64,000 bases of DNA from Sporomusaceae bacterium (GTDB lineage: Bacteria; Bacillota; Negativicutes; UBA1444): positions 48,939-112,938 of the forward strand of contig JAHDPL010000004.1 in NCBI GenBank assembly GCA_018434355.1, in the 5' to 3' direction. The notes under the pieces are model-generated. The model was given only the letters and a program-made list of their open reading frames with translations. It was not told where the DNA came from and ran no database searches. Made by a program: the position numbers and the translations under genes. Positions 1 to 6,951 of the stretch are shown in pieces (position 1 is the first letter of the stretch; the number at the start of each line of letters is the position of its first letter).

Positions 1-1
1 T

Positions 2-79
2 GGCTTCATGGCCTTTGAACGTCTGGACGGCAAACTGATTCTGCCGGATGCGGTCAAAGTCCTTCAGATGGCCGAGTAA
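2..79 (+). CDS. Major capsid protein, C-terminal end (gene runs off the window)
   Basis: Open from the window edge to a TAA at 77-79. The last 25 residues (ending LDGKLILPDAVKVLQMAE) closely match the end of the HK97-type major capsid protein at 30409-31605, which ends VDGKLILAEAIKVLQMKA. It is therefore the end of a related capsid gene from a second phage or satellite lying left of the window. It is on the plus strand, opposite to the large prophage, and a terminator follows at once, so no head-tail connector genes follow as they do in the intact prophage. Confidence 0.85.
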   Translation, partial: GFMAFERLDGKLILPDAVKVLQMAE

Positions 80-83
80 TTGA

Positions 84-125
84 AAACAGGCGGTAGCGCG
101 AATTGGCACTGCCGCCTGTTTTTTT
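84..125 (+). terminator. Rho-independent terminator after the partial capsid gene
   Basis: Arms ACAGGCGG (86-93) and CCGCCTGT (112-119) are followed by seven T. It lies 7 bp after the capsid stop codon and separates it from the convergent cassette at 131-1285. Confidence 0.85.
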
Positions 126-130
126 ATGCC

Positions 131-796
131 TCAGTCTTTTGCGCCGTAGCGAAAAGCGGCGTCTCCGGCGAGATTACGCAGAAGGATTTTCCGCGCGGTT
201 TTGTACTCGTCTCCGATGAAACCGAGCCGCAACAGAAAGCAGCGGAAGGTGTATTTTTCGTTGTCCGATTCCATAGCATGGGCGCTCACGCGCTTCTGCG
301 TCCTTGCCATTTCGCACAGCTTGTCGACGAACTGGGTATAGGCGTGGACTTCGTCCGGCTCTGCTGCCTCTGGAAACCATGGAAAACTGACCTTGTCTTT
401 GCCAATGATGGGCGCGGGAAGATTCTTACCAAGCGCCTTGCCCATCAGACCTCCCTTGCTCTTGGCCAACCGCAGGAGGTTTTGCAGCGCCGCTTCGCTC
501 AAGTTTTTCTTCGGTACGGAAATCACAAGGCCAGATCCATTTATTCCGGCGGCTTCACTGCTTTGGGCCACGTAGCCTTGACCGGCCAGATAGGTCAATA
601 GATTCTTGGCGGCTTCAGCATCAACATCGTCCCCGATATGGAGCGTACCCTCCCGGTCCAGTACGCAGCCGCCAATTTCATACACGCAGGAGGGAACTCC
701 CCTGTAGCGTGGTACGGTATTCATTGCCTCGCTGATCGCTTGCGCCAGTTCCCGGCGCTGTCTGCCTTTAAGGGCGTAGATAATGTCGACACCCAT
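131..796 (-). CDS. Phage 'virulence-related' family protein, copy 1
   Basis: 221 aa. The N-terminal part (VPSCVYEIGGCVLDREGTL) and the C-terminal part (FRCFLLRLGFIGDEYK, then LLRNLAGDAAFR) match the same regions of the 292-aa protein at 37181-38059. The family is common in Clostridia prophages and databases usually call it a 'virulence-related protein', although no molecular function is known to me. The middle region is shorter than in the second copy. The start is supported by a GGAGG site. It is the last gene of a three-gene cassette read towards the partial capsid gene. Confidence 0.7.
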   Translation of the reverse strand: MGVDIIYALKGRQRRELAQAISEAMNTVPRYRGVPSCVYEIGGCVLDREGTLHIGDDVDAEAAKNLLTYLAGQGYVAQSSEAAGINGSGLVISVPKKNLSEAALQNLLRLAKSKGGLMGKALGKNLPAPIIGKDKVSFPWFPEAAEPDEVHAYTQFVDKLCEMARTQKRVSAHAMESDNEKYTFRCFLLRLGFIGDEYKTARKILLRNLAGDAAFRYGAKD

Positions 797-852
797 GGAT
801 AATGCCTCCTTCGCTATTTCGTAAAGGGTGTACGGACTGCGGACACCCTTGG

Positions 853-1059
853 CTATCCCCGGATTCCCTTGAAGTTGAAATTTCCGCGCTTTATCGCCCG
901 ATGCTCGGCTTCCACCGCTTCGCGGTAGCCCTCCTGCGTGGTTTCCTTTTCCTTGCAGACAAGGCAGAGGCAGTAGGTATTCAGCATTGACATAATCCTG
1001 CCGCCGGAGAGACTACCGCCACAGCGGTCACAAGTTGTTTGCGTAAAGAACCGGTCCAT
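853..1059 (-). CDS. Small zinc-binding phage protein, copy 1
   Basis: 68 aa. Two cysteine pairs, CDRCGG near residue 10 and CLVC near residue 33, suggest one zinc site. The C-terminal half is charged and helical and ends NFNFKGIRG. About two thirds of residues match the paralogue at 36975-37181 (CDRCGA, CLTC, NMNFIGIKG). Start supported by AGGAGG. Function unknown; both copies sit beside the 'virulence-related' gene. Confidence 0.75.
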   Translation of the reverse strand: MDRFFTQTTCDRCGGSLSGGRIMSMLNTYCLCLVCKEKETTQEGYREAVEAEHRAIKRGNFNFKGIRG

Positions 1060-1090
1060 CGCTTTTCCTCCTGTCGTTTTGGCGTTTGGT

Positions 1091-1285
1091 TTATTTCTCT
1101 GCTACCCGCGCCCATTGGTTGGCGCTGACCATTTCTTCAATTTCTTCTGCCAAGTACATCAGGCATTCGTCGTTGTCCGGGCCGGTCGCTGCCAGTACCA
1201 GATTGCCGTTCCATTTTCCTACGACCTCGTAGGTTTGGTTGGAGTAGGTGGCGCTGAACCGGTTGCCTTTTTTAACGCTCATCAT
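1091..1285 (-). CDS. Small conserved phage protein, copy 1
   Basis: 64 aa, paralogue of the 65-aa protein at 38056-38253. Shared blocks are KGNRFSATYS, VVGKWNGNLVLA and DNDECLMYLAEEIEE. It reads like a small beta-rich domain followed by an acidic helix. I do not recognise a function. It is first in the cassette, directly after a promoter with a flanking dyad that is conserved in both copies. Confidence 0.7.
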   Translation of the reverse strand: MMSVKKGNRFSATYSNQTYEVVGKWNGNLVLAATGPDNDECLMYLAEEIEEMVSANQWARVAEK

Positions 1286-1297
1286 GGTCGTTACCCC

Positions 1298-1346
1298 CTG
1301 TGTTTTTTGTTAGTCTATATATGCCTCTAAACACAGATAATAGCAA
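1298..1346 (-). promoter_or_regulatory. Cassette promoter with flanking dyad, copy 1
   Basis: On the minus strand a -35 box TTGCTA (1341-1346), 17 bp, then CATATA (1318-1323). Inverted arms AAACACAG (1329-1336) and CTGTGTTT (1298-1305) enclose the -10 box. The same boxes, spacing and arms occur before the second cassette at 38266-38314, which argues for function. The arms could be a repressor site or an RNA hairpin reaching the ribosome binding site. Confidence 0.6.
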
Positions 1347-1392
1347 GGGTTTTCGGCCTTTTGGCACAGATTTTTTACCGATACTTTTTCGC

Positions 1393-1437
1393 AAAATAAA
1401 AACGCGCAACTCCCCTGTAAATTAGGAGTTTGCGCGT
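1393..1437 (-). terminator. Rho-independent terminator
   Basis: Arms ACGCGCAACTCC (from 1402) and GGAGTTTGCGCGT (to 1437) pair with one extra base; on the minus strand the hairpin is followed by TTTTTATTTT. It lies between the 54-bp element and the cassette promoter and would stop transcription coming from the right. Confidence 0.75.
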
Positions 1438-1458
1438 AAATGGCCGGAATCCGGTTCC

Positions 1459-1512
1459 TATCCCCCCTGCGTAATTCCGCGAATTTTCGCGCGTGAGGGG
1501 GCGGCGGTCTTG
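1459..1512. repeat. 54-bp cos-like element, copy D
   Basis: A C-run, a dyad-like core around ATTCCGCGAA, a G-run and GGCGGTCTTG. By eye about 48 of 54 positions equal the element at 40685-40738, in the same orientation and likewise on the promoter-distal side of the cassette. In the prophage its twin lies next to an HNH gene, which is why a packaging (cos) site is suggested. Here the IS3 element begins about 30 bp to the right, where the HNH gene would be expected. Confidence 0.55.
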
Positions 1513-1540
1513 GAAGGGAAGGGCTGTGGAGATAACATGG

Positions 1541-2956
1541 GCCCTAGGTCAAGGACAACTTTACACCCTACGCCGTCAAAAGATGATACCGATACTGGAC
1601 TGGTGTCATTCTCTGTAACGTCCACTGATAACGGTCATTGTTGTAGTAATCTATATAATCATCTATCGCCTCAAGTAGTTCTTCGAACGACTCGCAGGCG
1701 CTGACGTCAACTTCATCTTTTAAATGACCAAAGAAGGATTCTTGCGGCGCATTGTCCCAACAATTTCCGCGCCGCGACATTGATTGCAGCAATCCCATTC
1801 TTTTTGCTCTTACGCGAAAGCTCGGGTTGGTATAATGCCAGCCCTGATCCGAATGGATAATCGCCTTATCTCTTATAAATTCACATTGCCTTAATTCTTC
1901 TAGTGTGTCCAAAACAAAATCCATCTTTAAACTCGTGCTGACTTGGTGACATACTATTTCATTGGTTCCCGCATCTAAAATTGTCGATATGTAGGCTGTT
2001 TGGTTTCCGGCATATTTTAAATAAGAGATATCGGTTAACAGAACCTTCCCTGGCTGGTCTTGTTTGAAGTTGCGCTTTAAAATATCAGGCATAATGCGAT
2101 GCTCTTTGGTTACTTTATGCTTAAATTTTCTTCTCCGAACAGGGCATATGATTCCATATTTTCTCATGATGCGCATGATTTTTTTACGATTGTAACAAAT
2201 GTCATGTTTGTCCTCTAACAGCATCTTAATGGTACGGGAGCCTTTTTTATAGCCTCTATAAGCGAAGGCTTTCAGTATGTGCTCCCTCGATTCTAAATCG
2301 GCAGCTTCGCGCTTCAATCGTTTATCCTCGCTGGCAATATAATTGTAATATCCGCTCCTCGATACGCCGGCGCTTCTGCAAAGATAAGAAACCACATTTT
2401 TCAAGTGATTATCCGCTATGATCATTCGAATCAGTTCAAATATAGCTGAGCTACTTATCGTGTTTCCGAGATTTATCAGCATCCTTTCTCTCTCGTCGAC
2501 TTTTTTTAACAAGGCTACCTCGGCTTCAAGCAATTTTATTTTTGCCTCTTGTCTTTTGATCTTTTCTTTATCGGTAATACCCTTCACATCGGTATATATC
2601 TGGTTGGGTTTTAAAGTTGCAGATACCCCTAATGTCCCTTTTTCATGTGCGGTAACCCAGCGTCTTGTAGCTTTTTCAATACGCTTTGCCCCAAGTATCT
2701 TCTTATCAAGGCCTGCACATTCAAAAATCAGTGTCGGCCCTTTTCCTGCCAGATATTGCTCAACAAAGAAGCTTTTAAACTCATTTTTATAGATGATCTG
2801 TCGTTCATCAACACTGACTACATTCTCATTTTTCATCAAGACTTGAATTTCCGCTTCTGTAAGCAGCTTAGCCATAATTGGTACCTCTCCAATCATAAAC
2901 ATGTTGGCGCTATCATCGTAGCACCCCCTGTATTTGATTGTCCATTTTCTAGGTAC
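1541..2956 (-). mobile_element. IS3-family insertion sequence
   Basis: One transposase gene flanked by short, imperfect inverted ends: CCTAG then GGACAA reading inwards from the left (about 1543-1558), and the same words inwards from the right (about 2953 back to 2936). Borders are approximate and no clear target duplication was found. Confidence 0.65.
1568..2875 (-). CDS. IS3-family transposase (single-frame OrfAB)
   Basis: 435 aa from ATG at 2875, chosen because GGAGAGG lies 8 bases upstream; an in-frame ATG at 2902 has no such site. An N-terminal helical DNA-binding region is followed by a short coiled coil, then the OrfB-type HTH_21 region (SAGVSRSGYYNYI) and an integrase core. The DDE residues are visible: TDISYLKY, HSDQGWHY and PQESFFGHLK. 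Most IS3 transposases need a -1 frameshift between two frames; here both parts are in one open frame. No disruption is visible, so it may be active. Confidence 0.88.
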   Translation of the reverse strand: MAKLLTEAEIQVLMKNENVVSVDERQIIYKNEFKSFFVEQYLAGKGPTLIFECAGLDKKILGAKRIEKATRRWVTAHEKGTLGVSATLKPNQIYTDVKGITDKEKIKRQEAKIKLLEAEVALLKKVDERERMLINLGNTISSSAIFELIRMIIADNHLKNVVSYLCRSAGVSRSGYYNYIASEDKRLKREAADLESREHILKAFAYRGYKKGSRTIKMLLEDKHDICYNRKKIMRIMRKYGIICPVRRRKFKHKVTKEHRIMPDILKRNFKQDQPGKVLLTDISYLKYAGNQTAYISTILDAGTNEIVCHQVSTSLKMDFVLDTLEELRQCEFIRDKAIIHSDQGWHYTNPSFRVRAKRMGLLQSMSRRGNCWDNAPQESFFGHLKDEVDVSACESFEELLEAIDDYIDYYNNDRYQWTLQRMTPVQYRYHLLTA

Positions 2957-3018
2957 CAGTTTAAGATTGATTGGCCCCTACCGGGTCAATACCCGTTCAA
3001 AAACGCAATGCCACGATC

Positions 3019-3689
3019 TTATTCTTGCGGGTTTTCTTGGATGAGTTTTATCAGATACGCAACCGAAGTTACTGAAGTCAAACACATCGAAGCATCCCTT
3101 TTCGTTGCCATGCGATCATGAGTTAACTGATTTGCCATGTCAACAGCGGATTTTGTAAATTTACGAGTTCTCTCATTCGATGCACCAGCAAGTTCACAGC
3201 CCAAAAAAGCATCCAGCATCCGCTTGGCATCGGTTTCACTTGGCTCAACGCCATCCTCTGTTTTGTGGAGTGTTCTATCGAATACCTGTTGGGCAACGGT
3301 TATTATCGTTTCTCTTCCAAGCATGCCTATCGCTTGAAATTGTTCTTCAGCATTTGCTACTTCCAAACGGTTTTTCATTTCGTCAATAGATCTGTCAACA
3401 CGTTCCCCTCCGGTTGGCTGATACTGTTCCAAGTACAAAGCACTTGTTGCAAAGCGGCTAAATCGTGTAAACATGAAACCTTATCATTTTTTATTGTGCT
3501 GTAAATTTCCTTAAAACACAGGATCAAATACCTTCTTTCGTTAATATGTTCACCCCAGGCAGCCCAAACGCTCACTTCTTTTTTGCTGTCAAAAAACTCC
3601 TTGATTATCCGAATATTTCCTTTGTGAGCTGCATCGTTGCAAATATCATAATGCCTAATGGCAAAAACCAGCCAAGGTGCTTCCGTACT
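3019..3689 (-). pseudogene. Frameshifted gene of unknown function
   Basis: Two overlapping frames, about 3689-3375 and 3474-3019, read as one protein interrupted by a frameshift near 3430-3470. The second part ends with NERTRKFTKSAVDMANQL and MATKRDASMCLTSVTSVAYL, a C-terminal pattern I associate with helical proteins of unknown function that are often near conflict genes. The first codons of the upstream part lie inside the terminator hairpin of the neighbouring operon, so the true N-terminus is probably missing too. Product not identified. Confidence 0.5.
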
Positions 3690-3706
3690 CACCTTGGCCG
3701 GTTTTT
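3663..3706. terminator. Strong bidirectional-looking terminator
   Basis: 17-bp arms (3663-3679 and 3690-3706) of the form AAAAACC-GCCAAGGTG / CACCTTGGC-GGTTTTT with a 10-nt loop and A/T tracts on both sides. It ends the chemotaxis operon, whose last gene stops at 3843. Confidence 0.88.
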
Positions 3707-3842
3707 GTATTCGTATTCAATTTCACATTCGACCTCTGTACCGTCAAGCTGACTTCATCATGTTGCCAGTATACAGCTGTTCTTTTTCGTAGCGATGCGG
3801 CAAGTTTGGTCCAAATTTGCACTACATCGGAACAACAACCGG

Positions 3843-4361
3843 TTAGTCATCCTTCTTCACTCTGTTTGTAGTTTCGTTTTTCTTGTCCGCGTACCCTCCC
3901 GACGGACTTGTCGATCCCTGCTTATCCAGGGCCTGAACCATATGCTCCAGCGATTCCATTTTTTTGGTCATGGCGTCAAAGTCACGCGTCAATTTCTCAA
4001 CTTGTGCAAGCACAGGCAGGAACGCCTGCAAAGAACGCCCAATCGCCTCCATCGTTTCCTGGATTAGCTGCAAATGTGGCGGAGTTTTTGACGAGACTTT
4101 GATCTTTGTATTCGTCTTCAATTGTTCTTCAACCGAGTCCTTAAGGCAGCTAACGGTGAAATCAATTCCTACGCCCTGCTGTTCCAAGCGGTTCATGATT
4201 TTTACCAATTCAATCAATACAATGGAATATTGCTTGCCGCGCATTAAGGGGATATTGTCCATCTCCCTTACAACTGCATCAACATAGCGTCGCACCGACA
4301 GTTCCGGCACACCAGTTTGGGCAATCATGGCTTCCATATCGACCCACTCTTCGCGTTGCAA
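3843..4361 (-). CDS. MerR-like HTH protein with C-terminal coiled coil
   Basis: 172 aa, starting 15 bp after the cheW-like stop, so last in the receptor operon. Residues about 8-75 (IAQTGVPELSVRRYVDAV, later VLIELVKIMNRLEQQGVGI) have the layout of a MerR-type winged helix: a first helix-turn-helix followed by a helix that ends in a 'glutamine-glycine' turn. Residues about 100-150 form a coiled coil. The tail is polar and charged. It could regulate the operon or be a structural partner of the receptor. Function is inferred from fold pattern only. Confidence 0.55.
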   Translation of the reverse strand: MQREEWVDMEAMIAQTGVPELSVRRYVDAVVREMDNIPLMRGKQYSIVLIELVKIMNRLEQQGVGIDFTVSCLKDSVEEQLKTNTKIKVSSKTPPHLQLIQETMEAIGRSLQAFLPVLAQVEKLTRDFDAMTKKMESLEHMVQALDKQGSTSPSGGYADKKNETTNRVKKDD

Positions 4362-4376
4362 AACTCTATCCCCTTT

Positions 4377-4832
4377 CTATACCGCAGCTGGCATCGGCAG
4401 TTTGTCCAAAACCGAAAAGTCCAAGACTTGCTCCAATTCCAGCAACACCAGCAAGTTCCCATTCTGTCTGCCAATCCCCCGGAGATAAGGTGAGGAAACC
4501 AAGTCGCCACCCCAGTCTGCGTTTTCCTGAACAGCAGGATCGAGCTTGGCAACTTCGGTTACTTCGTCCACAACCAGCCCTGCCATTTTCCCATTAACAT
4601 CCACAATCAACGCTTTGCGGTTCTTCGCATCATGGCTGGGAAAGCCACAGCGTCCTGCAAGGTCGACCACCGGCAGCACCTGGCCCCTCAAGCTGATTAT
4701 CCCTTCCAGATATTCCGGCATATTGGGCAGTTTTACCGCCTCCTCATAAAGAATAATTTCTTTGACCTGGTGGATCGGTACAGCATACATATGACCATAC
4801 ACTTCAAAAACGACAACCTGAGTTTCCGTCAT
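4377..4832 (-). CDS. CheW-type chemotaxis coupling protein
   Basis: 151 aa, close to the usual CheW length. It couples chemoreceptors to the histidine kinase CheA at the inner face of the membrane. Visible family features are VVFEVYGHMYAVPIHQVKEI at the start, LPNMPEYLEGIISLRGQVLPVVDL near residue 45 and ALIVDVNGKMAGLVVDEV near residue 85, the two beta-barrel halves of the fold. It lies 15 bp after the chemoreceptor gene and 15 bp before the HTH gene, so the three are one operon. No cheA lies in the window, so the kinase must be encoded elsewhere. Confidence 0.92.
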   Translation of the reverse strand: MTETQVVVFEVYGHMYAVPIHQVKEIILYEEAVKLPNMPEYLEGIISLRGQVLPVVDLAGRCGFPSHDAKNRKALIVDVNGKMAGLVVDEVTEVAKLDPAVQENADWGGDLVSSPYLRGIGRQNGNLLVLLELEQVLDFSVLDKLPMPAAV

Positions 4833-4847
4833 CTCGATTTCTCCTTT

Positions 4848-6821
4848 CTATAGACGAAATCTGGCAATGGCGACCTGCAGTTCTTGCGCCATTTTGGCCA
4901 GACTTTGACTGGAGGAGGAAATTTCGGTCATCGAAGCCGTCATCTCTTCCGCGGCGGCGGACACGCTCTGCGAGTGTCCGGCCGAATCCTTGCTCACCGT
5001 CTCGATATCCCGGATCGACACTACGATTCGTTCACTGCCTTTGGCGATTTCGCCGATAGCCGAAGAAATCCCCTCCATTTGAGTGGACACTTCCTCTGTC
5101 AGTTGCGAGATTTCCCGGAAGGTGACCCCTGCGGCGTTGACCACGTCGATTCCGACCTTCACTGAACTCGAAGACACTTCCATGGCTTGAACAGCTTTTT
5201 GTATATCCATGTGATTTTGGGCTATCAGCGTGGTGATTTCCTTCGTTGCCGATTCCGACTGCTCCGCCAGTTTACGCACTTCCTCCGCCACCACGGCGAA
5301 GCCCCGTCCCTGTTCGCCGGCCCTCGCCGCTTCGATCGCCGCATTCAGCGCCAGCAGATTGGTTTGACCGGCGATGCCGGAAATCACGTTGACGATTTCA
5401 CCGATATGGCGGGACGAATCAGCCAGTTTTTCCACGGCGTCATTGACCGCCTTGCTTCCTTCGCCGATGTTCCCCATTTGCTGCACCGCGCGATCGATGG
5501 CGGAACTGCCGTTGAGAGTGGCGGCGGTCGATCGGTGACTCAGGCCGGTGATGGTTTCGGCCGTAGCCGCCACTTCTTCGGCGCCTGCCGAGACTTCTTC
5601 CACTATCGCCGACGCGTCATTGACCGCCGAGATCTGCTTCGAGGTTCCTGCCGCCACTTCCGTGATCGCCTGCGCCACCTGATGGCTCACTTCCGACGAT
5701 TGTTCGGCGCTGGCCGCCAGTTCTTCCGAGGAGGCTACGAGAGTCTGCGACAACTCCTGGACATGCCGCACCAGAGTACGCAATTCAACAACCATGGTAT
5801 TGAAATGTTGGGACATTACGCCCACTTCATCCTTTGTATTCACGTCCAATGTGCGAGTCAGATCGCCGGAGGCGAGGGCTTCGCCCATTTGGCGCAGCGG
5901 ATCCGTGATTCGTTTGGCCATGAACAAGGTGGCGACGAACGCCAGAATCAGCGCCAATAAAGTTGCGACCCCCACCGCCATTCCCATCTTGTTGCGGGCG
6001 GCATGGGCATCTACGAGGGACCTGCCGGCAAACAGCACGCCAATTGGTTTTCCTTCCGGCCCGACAATCGGTTCATAGGAGGTCAGATACGGCATCCCTA
6101 ATATCGTAGCCTCCCCATCAAATCGTTTGCCCTGTTTCAGCACGATATCCGCAATTTTCGGATCCAGCTTGGTTCCGACCTGCCTCTTTCCATCTATCAT
6201 GATTGTGGTGGACTCCCGCACATCCCCCAAAAACAAGGTGGTATCCACGTTAAACAGTTTTTTTGCGTTGTCGACGGTTTCATTTTTGCTCAGCGTCACT
6301 CCAGGAGAAACGACTCCGATTACCTGCCCTTGGGCATTACGCACCGGCGCGCCGGCTTTGGCGGACAATTTGACGGTCGTTCCGGGCTCGATGGCTGCCG
6401 TAGCATTTCCTTTTATGGCTTCACTTACTCCGTTTTGTGTAATGACACTGTCGCCTTTTTGGGTTGGCGCATGTGTTCGGGCTATAACTACACCGGCGTT
6501 GTCTGTAATCATTACTGAGTCAATCGGGGCCTCCTTGAGAATTTTCGCCATGACAGCCAGCACTTGTGACGTATCTTTGGTTTCGACAGCCCGGACTATA
6601 TCTGGATTGGCCGCAATCATGGTCGCTTTTGCCTTCATTTCCAGTTTTGCATCTTCCAGCAGGTTGTGCAGCCCCTCCACACCGGAGCGGGCCTGTTCTT
6701 TGGCGGAAGAATCCGCGTAATCCGTAAAAAAGTATAACACCGCACCCAAGGTTGCCCCTGCAACCACCACCAGCAACGCAATAACAAAGACTACCAGCTT
6801 GGACCGAATGGAATTAAACAT
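4848..6821 (-). CDS. Methyl-accepting chemotaxis protein with Cache sensor
   Basis: 657 aa. A first membrane segment at residues 7-30 is followed by an extracellular Cache-type sensor (about 32-280) with SVMITDNAGVVIARTH and VGPEGKPIGVLFAG. A second membrane segment (about 283-303), a HAMP domain (about 304-356, ITDPLRQMGEALASGDLTR) and a long signalling coiled coil follow. The hairpin tip that contacts CheA and CheW is intact: ISGIAGQTNLLALNAAIEAA then GFAVVAEEVRKLAEQS. There is no C-terminal CheR-docking pentapeptide. The ligand cannot be told from sequence; Cache_3-Cache_2 receptors often bind small organic acids. The dedicated CheW downstream suggests a receptor with its own coupling protein. 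Confidence 0.93.
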   Translation of the reverse strand: MFNSIRSKLVVFVIALLVVVAGATLGAVLYFFTDYADSSAKEQARSGVEGLHNLLEDAKLEMKAKATMIAANPDIVRAVETKDTSQVLAVMAKILKEAPIDSVMITDNAGVVIARTHAPTQKGDSVITQNGVSEAIKGNATAAIEPGTTVKLSAKAGAPVRNAQGQVIGVVSPGVTLSKNETVDNAKKLFNVDTTLFLGDVRESTTIMIDGKRQVGTKLDPKIADIVLKQGKRFDGEATILGMPYLTSYEPIVGPEGKPIGVLFAGRSLVDAHAARNKMGMAVGVATLLALILAFVATLFMAKRITDPLRQMGEALASGDLTRTLDVNTKDEVGVMSQHFNTMVVELRTLVRHVQELSQTLVASSEELAASAEQSSEVSHQVAQAITEVAAGTSKQISAVNDASAIVEEVSAGAEEVAATAETITGLSHRSTAATLNGSSAIDRAVQQMGNIGEGSKAVNDAVEKLADSSRHIGEIVNVISGIAGQTNLLALNAAIEAARAGEQGRGFAVVAEEVRKLAEQSESATKEITTLIAQNHMDIQKAVQAMEVSSSSVKVGIDVVNAAGVTFREISQLTEEVSTQMEGISSAIGEIAKGSERIVVSIRDIETVSKDSAGHSQSVSAAAEEMTASMTEISSSSQSLAKMAQELQVAIARFRL

Positions 6822-6844
6822 GAAGCTTTCCTCCTTTATCTGTT

Positions 6845-6897
6845 GTCAATCTTCCATGATTGACCTTCCAACCTATATCGCTTAAATCCGCTTTTTA
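6845..6897 (-). promoter_or_regulatory. Possible motility-sigma promoter and dyad before the receptor gene
   Basis: On the minus strand TAAA (6894-6897) and GCGATATA (6874-6881) resemble the flagellar sigma-28/sigma-D boxes, but the 12-bp gap is shorter than usual. Nearer the gene is a perfect dyad GTCAATC-6 bp-GATTGAC (6845-6864), which may be a regulator site in the leader. Confidence 0.35.
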
Positions 6898-6951
6898 CAT
6901 TAATTCATTCATCAGGCCACAGTTCCGTCACCTGACACATTTTTTCGGAAT

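Noticed and set aside
1536..2960. Target-site duplication around the IS3 element
   Set aside because: The inverted ends are too imperfect to fix the borders, and no 3-4 bp repeat stands out at any likely position.
5187..5960. Long plus-strand open frame of 257 codons
   Set aside because: Lies entirely opposite the chemoreceptor gene, is rich in Arg and His as reverse-strand shadows of coiled-coil genes are, and has no ribosome site.
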